NCBI GenBank assembly: GCA_047623945.1
Contig: JBLHOT010000006.1
Span: 1 to 64,000 of the forward strand
From: Arcticibacterium sp047623945
GTDB lineage: Bacteria; Bacteroidota; Bacteroidia; Cytophagales; Spirosomataceae
DNA: 64,000 nucleotides
Direction: 5' to 3'
Part shown: positions 9,534 through 18,051 of the stretch, in pieces
How the letters are laid out: every line of letters begins with the position of its first letter
Position numbering within the stretch: position 1 is the stretch's first letter
Program-made: the position numbers and the translations under genes
Notes under the pieces: generated by a model
The model's input: the letters and a program-made list of their open reading frames with translations, nothing else
Told to the model about the DNA's origin: nothing
Databases searched by the model: none

Positions 9534-10517
9534 ATGCTTGAAAACCCTGTAGTAAGTGTAATCGTGGTTACTTATAATCACGAGTTATTTATTGAGCAAA
9601 ATCTCCAATCTATACTAGATCAGGAAACGGATTTTGAGTATGAAGTTATTCTTGCGAATGATAGCTCTCCGGATAATTCAGACTCGATTATCAAGGATTT
9701 TTTAGTTAAGCATCCCAAAGGGTATAGAGTTAAATACTTCGTCAATAATCCAAATTTAGGTGTAATGCCGAACTCAAAGAAGGCCCTTGACATGGCCAGG
9801 GGTAAATATTTAGCTTTATGCGAAGGGGATGATTTTTGGCTTGATAAAAAGAAATTACAGAAGCAAGTCAATTTTTTAGACCAAAACAATGACTTCGCCA
9901 TTTGCTTTCACAATACTCGGGTTGATTTCTTTGACCAAGAATTACCATCCTATTATGTCAATGAAGGCATTGACAGAGATGTTTTCACTTTGGATGATAT
10001 GTTGGGTGAAGACGAGATATGGTTTATGGCAACAGCCAGTTTACTTATCCGTTCGTCGGCCTATGGAAAAACACCCGATTGGCTGTTGAAATCTAAAAGT
10101 GGCGATATTCCAATTATAATTCTGGCTGCAAGGAATGGTAAAATAAAATATTTGCCTGAGGTGATGGCCGTCTATCGAAAAAACTTAGGAAGCTTTAGCC
10201 ATACAGATAATTACAAAGAAGAGCCCTTTCTCAAAAATAGAATTTTTATGTATGAGGAACTCGACAAAGAAACGGGTTACACGTATCATAAGAAGCTCAG
10301 AAGAAATATTGCTAGGTACTATTTTATGCTTTTAGATGCTCATCAGTTAAAGGGTAAGTACTTTGTGAAATTGGGTATTGTTTTGAAGTACCTGAGTCTT
10401 ACTTTTCCTCAGGTGCCCAATAAAAAATCATTAGTCAGAGATCATGTTATTCCACCTTTTGTGATGAATATATTTAGGAGGATAAAACGTATTTTTGGTC
10501 TTGTTCCAAATCAATAA
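9534..10517 (+). CDS. Family 2 glycosyltransferase
   Basis: GT-A fold glycosyltransferase, 327 residues. The nucleotide-sugar binding N-terminus is VSVIVVTYNHELFIEQNLQSIL, the substrate loop is ANDSSPDNS near residue 40, and the metal-binding acidic pair is in CEGDDFWLD near 100. The C-terminal 100 residues are basic and end in an FRRIKRIFG segment that may touch the membrane. It should transfer one sugar from a nucleotide donor in the cytoplasm, with the pattern of enzymes in polysaccharide loci. The start is ATG nine bases after the acyltransferase stop. Donor and acceptor cannot be told. Confidence 0.85.
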   Translation: MLENPVVSVIVVTYNHELFIEQNLQSILDQETDFEYEVILANDSSPDNSDSIIKDFLVKHPKGYRVKYFVNNPNLGVMPNSKKALDMARGKYLALCEGDDFWLDKKKLQKQVNFLDQNNDFAICFHNTRVDFFDQELPSYYVNEGIDRDVFTLDDMLGEDEIWFMATASLLIRSSAYGKTPDWLLKSKSGDIPIIILAARNGKIKYLPEVMAVYRKNLGSFSHTDNYKEEPFLKNRIFMYEELDKETGYTYHKKLRRNIARYYFMLLDAHQLKGKYFVKLGIVLKYLSLTFPQVPNKKSLVRDHVIPPFVMNIFRRIKRIFGLVPNQ

Positions 10518-10533
10518 AGCTTAGAAAATTCAG

Positions 10534-11646
10534 ATGTCTCAGTTTTTATCTGCTATCATTCCTAACGAAATGTATTTTTCTCAAGATGCTTTTGAGAAAG
10601 AGTTGGAGCTTGTTTTTCAAGAATCTTGGTATTACGCAGGTCAGACTTCGGATCTGCTCGAATTGAATGATTTTATCACATTAGACATAGGAAACATTTC
10701 TGTAGTGGTGCAGCGAATGAAGACAGGCCTGAAGGCTTTTCATAATGTATGCACACATCGCTTCAACAAAATTAAGGCAGACAGGCAAGGAAACGGCCCT
10801 ATGACTTGCCCCTACCATGGATGGAGTTATAATCAAGATGGCATCCCCTTCGGAATTCCTTTAAAAAAGGAGTTTCAGGGATTGGAAAAGGCCTCGCTTC
10901 AGACGCTCTGTTTACCTGAATTCAGAATAGACACTTGTGGTACTTTTGTATTTGTCAATGTCTCTAATTCTGGACCCGATCTCATAGATTTTTTAGGAGA
11001 GAGTGCTCCAAAACTTCTTGAAATCAGTCAAATGATTGGTAAAAAGATTGAATACTATGAAATCCCAAATGAGGCTAATTGGAAGATTTTGGTAGAAAAC
11101 ACTTTGGAAGGGTATCATATAAGTAATGTGCATCCAACTACCTTTTTCAAGCAAGGTTTTAACCTAAAATCTGCTGTCGATTTTGAAGGGATTGGAAAGC
11201 ATCCCAGCATGACACTACATTTAGCGGAAAGCCATAAAGAAGACAAGAAGAGGGACAAATTCCATAAGATGCTCAAAAATAGACCTTTTCAACCTGATGG
11301 TTTCTTTCATCAGTTGGTGTTTCCAAATCTGTCGATAGGTTCTCTCTTTGGAATTACAGTTTACATTGGAAGCATAAGAGCGGTCTCTCCGGACAAATCT
11401 GTTTTTGCCTATGAGCTCTATGAGACAAATTTGGGAAAAGGTGTACCTGTTCCAGAAGTTATTTCTGAGGTGGTGAGTTTTTCGTCCATAGAATTTACAA
11501 GAACAACTTTGGCTGAAGACAAAGAGATATGTGAAAATGTACAGAAAGGTATGCAACAAGCCAAAGCGGCTAAGGGTGTACTTAATTCATCAGAAATTAG
11601 GATTTGGGAGTTCCAGAAAGCGTATATGGAACTAATGGATAAATAA
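10534..11646 (+). CDS. Rieske non-heme iron oxygenase, alpha-subunit type
   Basis: A 370-residue oxygenase. The N-terminal Rieske [2Fe-2S] domain shows CTH (Cys73, His75) and CPYHGW (Cys92, His95). The catalytic domain carries the mononuclear iron motif ENTLEGYHISNVH with His195 and His200; the third, acidic ligand was not placed. Such enzymes hydroxylate, demethylate or desaturate small molecules with electrons from a reductase. No ferredoxin or reductase gene is adjacent, so a shared partner is implied. Its place between a glycosyltransferase and an FAD enzyme is unusual and suggests oxidative tailoring of the cluster product. Family sure; substrate unknown. Confidence 0.87.
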   Translation: MSQFLSAIIPNEMYFSQDAFEKELELVFQESWYYAGQTSDLLELNDFITLDIGNISVVVQRMKTGLKAFHNVCTHRFNKIKADRQGNGPMTCPYHGWSYNQDGIPFGIPLKKEFQGLEKASLQTLCLPEFRIDTCGTFVFVNVSNSGPDLIDFLGESAPKLLEISQMIGKKIEYYEIPNEANWKILVENTLEGYHISNVHPTTFFKQGFNLKSAVDFEGIGKHPSMTLHLAESHKEDKKRDKFHKMLKNRPFQPDGFFHQLVFPNLSIGSLFGITVYIGSIRAVSPDKSVFAYELYETNLGKGVPVPEVISEVVSFSSIEFTRTTLAEDKEICENVQKGMQQAKAAKGVLNSSEIRIWEFQKAYMELMDK

Positions 11647-11657
11647 ATAACAAGAAA

Positions 11658-12998
11658 TTGGCAGAAAAACTTACTATAATTGGCGGAGGAATGACCGGCC
11701 TTACGGCGGCTTACTTGGCGGCAAAAAAGGGGTATTCGGTGACGATTATTGAAGGCAGCGATAAGATTGGAGGACTGCTAAACACTTTTGAGATAGGTGG
11801 GAATCAATTGGAGCATTACTACCATCATTTCTTCACTCAAGATGCAGAACTACATTGGTTGCTCAAAGAGCTAGATATAGCTGACCAAACTGGCTATTAC
11901 AGTACCAGTATGGGGGTCTTTAGAGATGGCAAGCTCTATGGTTTTAATGGCATCATGGACTTACTTAAGTTTAAACCGGCAAATCTCTTTGATAAATTTA
12001 GGTGGGGACTAACGTCGCTTTATCTCGGTAAAGTGGCAGACTGGAGAAAAAGCGAAGGCATAGCCACACTTGACTGGTTTTATAAATGGGCAGGGAAAGG
12101 CATGACGGATGCTCTCTGGAAACCTATGTTAAATATAAAGTTTGGTCCTTACGCAGACAAAGTGCCTTTAACTTGGATGATTGGCCGTTTGGCTCAAAGA
12201 CTAAACTCTAGGAAAGGAGGCGACGAAAGATTGGCCTATATTAAAGGAAGCTGGAAGACACTATTGGATGCCCTAAAGGCCGAGTTGGAGAAACTTGGTG
12301 TGGAAATAGTATATAATGAACCGCTAAAGGAAGTATTGGTCTCCGAGGGTGAAGTTACAGGTGTCAAGACAGAGACACTTACGCTTAAGGGCGGCAAATA
12401 TTTGGTAACTATACCTTCTGTTTATTTTGATAAGGTAAAGGGTCTACCAATGGCTTTTGGAGGGAAAGATATCGAGTATTTTGGTGCAGTATGTACCATT
12501 CTGGAATTAAAGGAGTCTCTCAGTAACATTTATTGGATGAATGTGGCCGACGATGGTTTTCCTTTTGGTGGAGTTATAGAGCACACCAATATGATTCCGA
12601 AAGAGGAGTACAACGGTTCTCACATTGTCTATTTATCGCGTTACTTTGCCATGTCAGAGGACTTGGCTTCTATGACTAATGAGGAAATAAAGGCGTTGAT
12701 GGTTCCACCTCTGAAAAGAATAAACCCTGCTTTTTCAGAAGATTGGATCAAGAACGTATTTGTGTTTAAAACAAATACGGCGGCCACCGTATGTGATTTA
12801 AACTTCTCTGAGAAAGTGCCTTCTTGTTTAACGGAGCTCAAAAACCTGTATGTGGCAAATATGACACATATTTATCCTGACGAACGGAGCACCAATAACG
12901 CTATAAGAGTGGCTGCAGGGGCTTGTCAAGTCATGGGTATTGACACTTCACAAGTTCCCTACGGAGCTTCTTTATCAGGAAAAATTGGGTTTAAATAA
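11658..12998 (+). CDS. FAD-dependent oxidoreductase of the protoporphyrinogen oxidase/amine oxidase type
   Basis: A 446-residue flavoprotein with an N-terminal dinucleotide fold (IIGGGMTGLTAAYLA, then EGSDKIGGL). This layout is shared by protoporphyrinogen oxidase-like, UDP-galactopyranose mutase-like and desaturase-like enzymes that often sit in polysaccharide clusters. The start is TTG at 11658; the next ATG lies inside the FAD-binding glycine loop and cannot be the start. The C-terminus has a second FAD-contact segment near 415-425 (ERSTNNAIRVAAGAC). A role in altering a sugar or lipid precursor is inferred from context. It closes the run, followed by the convergent lgt. Confidence 0.8.
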   Translation: MAEKLTIIGGGMTGLTAAYLAAKKGYSVTIIEGSDKIGGLLNTFEIGGNQLEHYYHHFFTQDAELHWLLKELDIADQTGYYSTSMGVFRDGKLYGFNGIMDLLKFKPANLFDKFRWGLTSLYLGKVADWRKSEGIATLDWFYKWAGKGMTDALWKPMLNIKFGPYADKVPLTWMIGRLAQRLNSRKGGDERLAYIKGSWKTLLDALKAELEKLGVEIVYNEPLKEVLVSEGEVTGVKTETLTLKGGKYLVTIPSVYFDKVKGLPMAFGGKDIEYFGAVCTILELKESLSNIYWMNVADDGFPFGGVIEHTNMIPKEEYNGSHIVYLSRYFAMSEDLASMTNEEIKALMVPPLKRINPAFSEDWIKNVFVFKTNTAATVCDLNFSEKVPSCLTELKNLYVANMTHIYPDERSTNNAIRVAAGACQVMGIDTSQVPYGASLSGKIGFK

Positions 12999-13022
12999 GT
13001 TCTCCAGGTTGGCAACTAAAAC

Positions 13023-13850
13023 TTACTTTGGAGAAACCATTTTTTTGGCATTTTGATTTGCCTTAAGAAGCAGGAATACGCCAAACAAGACCATCGGGAT
13101 ACTAAGAATTTGACCCATATTTAAAGACATACTGTCCTCAAAAGCCTCTTGGTTTTCCTTGAAGAACTCCCAAATAAAACGTAGTCCGAAAATCCAGACA
13201 AAGAAAATACCAGAAAGAAGTCCGTCCGGAAGGGCGGCCTTGTATTTATTCCAGAGGCTGTACAAGATGACAAAAAGAACTAAACACGAAAGGGCCTCAT
13301 AAAGCTGTGCAGGATGACGAGGTATCTGCTCAAATTCAAAGTTTTTCATGAAGGTAAAAGCCCATGGCACATTAGATGGCTTTCCTACTATCTCTGAGTT
13401 CATCAAGTTTCCAGAACGAATAAAGAAACCCACTAAAGCTACGGTAACCGCTACGCGGTCTACTATCCAAAGAAAGGATTGGTCGGCACGCTTTCTAGAA
13501 TAAAACCAAAGGGCAAATACAATTCCGAAACCGGCTCCATGACTGGCGAGACCCGCATAAGGAGGAATCAGCATATCTGCAATGAATTTGCCTGGGTTTT
13601 CACCAAAATGCTCCCACTCATAAAACATATAATGGCCAATCCGTGCACCCAGAACGGTTGCTAAAATCATAGTTAGTAACAAGGCATCCAAATCTTTTTC
13701 TGGCTTACCCTCGTCCTTAAATATCTTTGTAATGACCTGATAGCCTAATAGAAAGCCTCCAGCAAACATAAGACCGTACCAACGGAGTTCAAATTCACCA
13801 AGTTTTACGATGGTAGGATTAATGTCCCAAATGATTTCTAAAAGCATCAT
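13023..13850 (-). CDS. lgt: Prolipoprotein diacylglyceryl transferase
   Basis: Inner-membrane enzyme that moves diacylglyceryl from phosphatidylglycerol to the lipobox Cys of prolipoproteins, the first step of lipoprotein maturation. The 275-residue protein has seven or so hydrophobic helices, the central RSGNLMNSEIVGKPSNVPWAF region corresponding to the Lgt signature, an HGAGFG segment, and the HPAQLYEAL block. The window encodes clients, for example the lipoproteins at 18991 and 49779. The first two codons are both ATG, so the start could be one codon later. Transcribed toward the FAD oxidoreductase and divergently from argC. Confidence 0.96.
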   Translation of the reverse strand: MMLLEIIWDINPTIVKLGEFELRWYGLMFAGGFLLGYQVITKIFKDEGKPEKDLDALLLTMILATVLGARIGHYMFYEWEHFGENPGKFIADMLIPPYAGLASHGAGFGIVFALWFYSRKRADQSFLWIVDRVAVTVALVGFFIRSGNLMNSEIVGKPSNVPWAFTFMKNFEFEQIPRHPAQLYEALSCLVLFVILYSLWNKYKAALPDGLLSGIFFVWIFGLRFIWEFFKENQEAFEDSMSLNMGQILSIPMVLFGVFLLLKANQNAKKMVSPK

Positions 13851-14070
13851 GAGTTGTTTATTGTATGTGGTAAAATTAGCCCTTTCTTAACAAATCGAGT
13901 ATAATTCTTGTGATTCTTGGTCGCTTTACGGAATTTTGACCTGATATGACAGTTCAACTTCAATTTCGCACCACTTCAGCTACGAGTCGTTTTTCCAGAC
14001 GACGAACTTTCCGTGTCTTTTAATTGGATACGGCTGCAATCATTTCTTTTTTCAATCAAAATATTTTCTA

Positions 14071-15039
14071 ATGAAAACCATCAAAGTAGGTATCATTGGT
14101 GGGGCTGGTTATACCGGTGGAGAATTACTGAGAATTCTTCTTAACCACCCAAACGCGGATATCGTTTTTATAAACTCTGAAAGCCAGTCGGGCAAACACG
14201 TTTCAGAAACGCATAAAGACTTATTTGGCGAAACGGAATTACGATTTTCTAGCTCTAAGGATTTTAAGAGTGTTGATGTTCTTTTTTTATGCTCAGGACA
14301 TGGGCAGTCGGTCAAGTTTTTGGAGGCTAATGCTGTTCCAGAAAATATCGCCATCATTGATTTAAGTACAGATTTTAGAGACGAGAGCCGTGGCTTTACC
14401 TATGGTTTGCCTGAGCTTCAGAAAGACAAAATAATTGGGAGCACTAAGATTGCCAATCCAGGTTGTTTTGCTACCTCTATTCAGTTGGCTCTTTTGCCTT
14501 TGGCAAAGGCTGGTTTGCTGAAGTCGGATGTTCATGTGAGTGCCATAACAGGTTCTACGGGAGCTGGGCAGTCGCCATCTGCTATGGGGCATTTTAGCTG
14601 GAGAAATAATAATATTTCAGTATATAAAGCATTTACACACCAACATCTTAAGGAAATTGGTCAAAGCTTGATCGGCCTACAGGCCAATTTTGATTCAGAA
14701 ATAAACTTTATACCCTACCGAGGAAACTTCACTAGAGGTATCATGGCCAATGTTTATACAAATTATGAAGGTTCTCTAAAAGAGGCTTTGGCCATTTATA
14801 AGGCATTTTATGCCGAGGCTCCATTTGTACATGTTTCTGAAAACACGATTGACTTGAAAATGGTAGTCAATACCAATAAAGGAATTGTGCAACTCCAGAA
14901 AGACGGCCAAAAATTATTGATTACTAGTATTATTGATAACCTCACTAAGGGAGCCTCGGGCCAAGCCGTTCAAAACATGAATCTAATTTTCGGATTGGAA
15001 GAAACGACAGGACTGAAACTGAAATCGGTTGGTTTTTAG
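14071..15039 (+). CDS. argC: N-acetyl-gamma-glutamyl-phosphate reductase
   Basis: Third enzyme of arginine synthesis: NADPH-dependent reduction of N-acetyl-glutamyl phosphate to the semialdehyde. The 322-residue protein starts with the Rossmann motif GIIGGAGYTGGELLRIL, has the catalytic Cys in the ANPGCFATS block (near residue 132), and the HQHLKEI segment near 190. The length is at the short end of the family. argD follows 62 bases downstream. In Bacteroidota a modified pathway may use N-succinyl intermediates with a dedicated transcarbamylase; that gene is not in the window, so acetyl versus succinyl chemistry is undecided. Confidence 0.95.
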   Translation: MKTIKVGIIGGAGYTGGELLRILLNHPNADIVFINSESQSGKHVSETHKDLFGETELRFSSSKDFKSVDVLFLCSGHGQSVKFLEANAVPENIAIIDLSTDFRDESRGFTYGLPELQKDKIIGSTKIANPGCFATSIQLALLPLAKAGLLKSDVHVSAITGSTGAGQSPSAMGHFSWRNNNISVYKAFTHQHLKEIGQSLIGLQANFDSEINFIPYRGNFTRGIMANVYTNYEGSLKEALAIYKAFYAEAPFVHVSENTIDLKMVVNTNKGIVQLQKDGQKLLITSIIDNLTKGASGQAVQNMNLIFGLEETTGLKLKSVGF

Positions 15040-15101
15040 ATAATTTATTCTTTATAAAAGGGCTTTTTTTAACCCACCAATAGCACATTCGACATATAAC
15101 T

Positions 15102-16229
15102 ATGAGCACTTTTAATGTATATCCTGTTTACGACATCACCCCAGTAAAAGCAGAAGGGTGTAAACTCTGGGACGACAAGGGCGTAGAATACCTAGACCTC
15201 TACGGAGGGCATGCCGTAATTTCCATTGGTCATTCGCACCCCCACTATGTAAAGGCTATTCAGGACCAAGTAGCTCAGCTAGGGTTCTACTCCAATTCTG
15301 TAAAAATGCCTTTGCAGAACGAATTGGCTGATAAGTTGACGGCTTTAGCGGGTTTGCCAGATTATAAACTATTCTTAGCCAACTCAGGTGCTGAAGCAAA
15401 TGAAAATGCTCTAAAACTGGCCTCTTTTCATAATGGACGAAAGAAAATTATAGCGTTCTCTAAAGGTTTTCATGGAAGAACATCTGCGGCAGTGGCGGTT
15501 ACAGATAACCCTAAAATACAGGCACCCATAAATTTTGCAGATCATGTGGTGATCTTGCCTTTCAATGACGTGGAGGCCGTTAAAAACGCCATTGATAAAG
15601 ACACCTGTGCTGTGATTATGGAAGGTATTCAGGGTGTTGGCGGTTGTCATGTGGCTACTGCCGAATTTCAAAAAGCGATTAGAGAAAAATGTGATGAACA
15701 TGGAGCCCTCTATATCCATGACAGTGTGCAGTGTGGCTATGGCCGTTCTGGTGACTTCTTTAGCTTTGAAGCTTCGGGAGTAAAGCCAGACATCATTTCT
15801 ATGGCCAAAGGAATGGGGAACGGTTTTCCAATAGGCGGGATTCTTATATCTCCAAAAATCGAGGCTAAATTCGGCATGTTAGGTACCACATTCGGTGGAA
15901 ATCATTTGGCGTGTGCGGCAGGGATAGCGGTTTTGGATGTTATTAAGGACGAAAACCTTGTTCAAAAGGCAAAGGAACTTGGAGAATACACATTGGCCAA
16001 ACTTAAGACATTAGTAGAAAATGGAAAAATCAAGGAGGTAAGAGGAAAAGGGCTAATGATTGGAATTGAGCTTGAAAGTCCAATTAAAGAAATTAGAGAA
16101 AACTTAATATTTGAAGATAAAATATTCACAGGAGCCTCGGGAGCTAATACCATAAGATTATTGCCAAGTTTAAATGTAAAAAAAGAGGATCTAGATAGGT
16201 TTTTGGACGCTTTGGGTAAATATTTATAA
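15102..16229 (+). CDS. argD: Acetylornithine-type class III aminotransferase
   Basis: PLP-dependent class III aminotransferase, 375 residues, the next arginine step after ArgC. Visible blocks are YLDLYGGHAVISIGHSHP at the N-terminus, the cofactor loop NSGAEANENALKLA near 92-105, HDSVQCGYGRSG where ArgD usually has DEVQ, and the PLP lysine in SMAKGMGNGFPIGG near 236-249. The D-S-V-Q variant in place of D-E-V-Q is a small departure, shared as far as I recall by Bacteroidota ArgD-like enzymes. It probably shares a transcript with argC. Alternative name: succinylornithine aminotransferase. Confidence 0.92.
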   Translation: MSTFNVYPVYDITPVKAEGCKLWDDKGVEYLDLYGGHAVISIGHSHPHYVKAIQDQVAQLGFYSNSVKMPLQNELADKLTALAGLPDYKLFLANSGAEANENALKLASFHNGRKKIIAFSKGFHGRTSAAVAVTDNPKIQAPINFADHVVILPFNDVEAVKNAIDKDTCAVIMEGIQGVGGCHVATAEFQKAIREKCDEHGALYIHDSVQCGYGRSGDFFSFEASGVKPDIISMAKGMGNGFPIGGILISPKIEAKFGMLGTTFGGNHLACAAGIAVLDVIKDENLVQKAKELGEYTLAKLKTLVENGKIKEVRGKGLMIGIELESPIKEIRENLIFEDKIFTGASGANTIRLLPSLNVKKEDLDRFLDALGKYL

Positions 16230-16565
16230 CTCCCATAAGAAGGCTCGGCTCTATATAGACCCGGCTGGAAAAAACTTTCTTAACTAATTGGGCATCTTTA
16301 TGATTTCCAAAATAGCTTTCAATAGAAAAAGCAAGCAAATTGCAATTTCATGGAGAGGCAGACTGGGAAAAGGCGTTTACTAACAAGCTCTTAATGCCAT
16401 TTGGGGCAGATCACGAATTGGCAAATTGAGATGTCCTGTAAACGTACAATTTGAAGGTTTAAGAAAAGCAAAATGAGCCTGATGTGAACAGAAAAACAAG
16501 AATTTATGATTCCCTTACTATTTCTTATTAAGCTACTAAATCCAACAATTAAATATTAAAAAAAC
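16230..16565 (+). other. Gene-free stretch of 336 bases
   Basis: No convincing gene. Short interrupted stretches in one frame (for example KASKLQFHGEADWEKAF around 16331-16375) look faintly coding, but stops occur every 20-40 codons and no family is recognised. No RNA hairpin stands out. It may hold gene debris and the promoter of the oxygenase-like gene that follows. Confidence 0.35.
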
Positions 16566-17405
16566 GTGGAAAATACAGAATATCACATCGATGGGAAGAA
16601 GTATACTATTTCAATAGAAGGCTCACCCCTATTACAACAGGGAAAAAATGAAGTACTTTCCAGAGAAGATTCAGACGTTACCTACGGGCAACCATGGTAT
16701 CAAAAAGGGTTTTCAGAACAAGACTTTCTCAGTAAGGAAGAGTTTGAGTCATTAAAAAAAGGGCTTACTTCTGGCATAGAAGAAATTATCAAGAAAGAGT
16801 TAGCGGTGAACACCGACGGGTTTGAGCTTGAAAAGTATCATCACTATGTGACGGAAGACGCTAGCCATTTCAAAATTGTTTCAAAGACAAGGGACTTATT
16901 TGCTGAGGATTTTAACTTCCCAGTAATGAAATTGATAAGTCGTTTGTCTGAAATGCTAGAGTTTGATTTAACAGACATAAACCCGAAAACCGATATAAAG
17001 CTGCACATAATAGTCCGTTTAAATAGGCCTGATTCCAACGATTATAATCCTCCACATAAGGATATTTACGAAAGCGTTGATAATGATTCTTATATTCCTC
17101 AGTTCGTGAATTTTTGGATACCTATCGCTGGTGTTACAAAGAACTCTTCTCTTCCTCTTGCACCTGAAAGCCATAAGTTAAATGAAGCGTTGGTATGTCG
17201 GACATTCGATGGAGGAATGATGGAAGGCAATAAATATCGTGTAAGAATGATAAAGTCTTGGGATGGTGAAAGTAAACTGGTTAGGTCGACTGTTCAGGAC
17301 GGACAAGTTTTAATCTTTTCAAGCCACCTTATTCATGGGCTTGCAATAAACAATGAACATGACACCACCAGAGTTGCATTAGAATTCCGTCTTTTCAAAA
17401 AGTAA
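16566..17405 (+). CDS. 2OG-Fe(II) oxygenase-like (phytanoyl-CoA dioxygenase type) protein
   Basis: A 279-residue soluble protein. NPPHKD (His164, Asp166) fits the HxD half of the iron-binding triad, a distal His in SSHLIHGLA (His257, or His254) could be the third ligand, and Arg269 in TTRVALEFR is placed to hold the 2-oxoglutarate carboxylate. This is the pattern of PhyH-like and related dioxygenases, which hydroxylate small molecules or lipids. The start is GTG at 16566 after an A-rich run. The gene stands alone between a gene-free region and the tRNA pair, with no pathway partner, so acquisition by transfer is possible. Family call from motif only. Confidence 0.6.
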   Translation: MENTEYHIDGKKYTISIEGSPLLQQGKNEVLSREDSDVTYGQPWYQKGFSEQDFLSKEEFESLKKGLTSGIEEIIKKELAVNTDGFELEKYHHYVTEDASHFKIVSKTRDLFAEDFNFPVMKLISRLSEMLEFDLTDINPKTDIKLHIIVRLNRPDSNDYNPPHKDIYESVDNDSYIPQFVNFWIPIAGVTKNSSLPLAPESHKLNEALVCRTFDGGMMEGNKYRVRMIKSWDGESKLVRSTVQDGQVLIFSSHLIHGLAINNEHDTTRVALEFRLFKK

Positions 17406-17684
17406 GAATGTAACAATTTTAAGCTTTGTGATTTCCGCTTAGGTTCAGAATTATACTATCATTCCCCAACTTTTGATCTTTGTCCGTGTTTTTGGCTTTA
17501 TGGAAAATGTCATTCGATCTTTGGGCCAAAGAGAGGGAATGTTAAGAATCTTAATGTCTTAAATTCTCAGATTAGGAATGAAGGACAAAAAGCACTTAAG
17601 ATCTCCGTGACCCCTTAAGTGTACCAGAGATACCCGCCAGTTCCCCCAGACGAGTATTTCGTCAAAAGAATTCTAAGCTTAAAA

Positions 17685-17715
17685 ACAAAAAAGCCCTCAA
17701 GTAAAACTTGAGAGC
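17685..17715 (-). terminator. Terminator of the tRNA-Gly/tRNA-Leu unit
   Basis: On the minus strand GCTCTCAAG and CTTGAGGGC pair around a TTTTA loop and are followed by a run of six T, seven bases after the end of tRNA-Leu. It is a classical intrinsic terminator for the two-tRNA transcript. Confidence 0.8.
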
Positions 17716-17722
17716 TTAAGAG

Positions 17723-17808
17723 TACCGGGGACGGGGGTCGAACCCGTACGAGCGTTTCGGCTCACAGGATTTTAAGTCCTGCGTGTCTACCAATTCCACC
17801 ACCCCGGC
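17723..17808 (-). tRNA. tRNA-Leu (TAA)
   Basis: The minus strand folds as an 86-base class II tRNA. The acceptor stem GCCGGGG pairs with CCCCGGT (first pair G-U), and the anticodon arm CAGGA-CTTAAAA-TCCTG reads TAA. A long variable arm is present, the T arm is GGGTTCGACCCCC-like, and the discriminator is A. CCA is not encoded. It decodes TTA/TTG leucine codons and lies 57 bases downstream of tRNA-Gly in the same transcript. Confidence 0.95.
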
Positions 17809-17865
17809 GGATTTTGACAATCCTAGTGAAAAAAAAACCCCCAAAAATGGGAGCTTTGTTTTTCG

Positions 17866-17938
17866 AGCAAAAGACGGGTCTCGAACCCGCGACCTTAACC
17901 TTGGCAAGGTTACGCTCTACCAACTGAGCTACTTTCGC
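17866..17938 (-). tRNA. tRNA-Gly (GCC)
   Basis: The minus strand folds as a 73-base tRNA. The acceptor GCGAAAG pairs with CTTTTGC, the D arm is AGCTCAGTTGGTAGAGC, and the anticodon arm TAACC-TTGCCAA-GGTTA reads GCC. The T arm has GGTTCGAGACC, and the discriminator is T as usual for glycine tRNAs. CCA is not encoded. First gene of the Gly-Leu unit. Confidence 0.96.
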
Positions 17939-17952
17939 TTATTATCGAGGTG

Positions 17953-17983
17953 CAAAGATAACTTATGGTTTTTATTAGTCAAG
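17953..17983 (-). promoter_or_regulatory. Promoter of the tRNA-Gly/tRNA-Leu unit
   Basis: On the minus strand CTTG is followed after 19 bases by TATCTTTG, an exact TAnnTTTG -7 box with consensus spacing. The box ends 14 bases before tRNA-Gly. It is one of the clearest promoters in the window and supports the Bacteroidota assignment. Confidence 0.8.
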
Positions 17984-18051
17984 AGATTTTTAGAGAAATT
18001 TTCTTCTTTTCTATTCATCAGACTGTACTTTTGTGATTCCAAGTGAGATAT

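Noticed and set aside
17783..18046. Open frame of 87 codons covering both tRNAs
   Set aside because: It lies antisense to tRNA-Leu and tRNA-Gly and has no protein family features.
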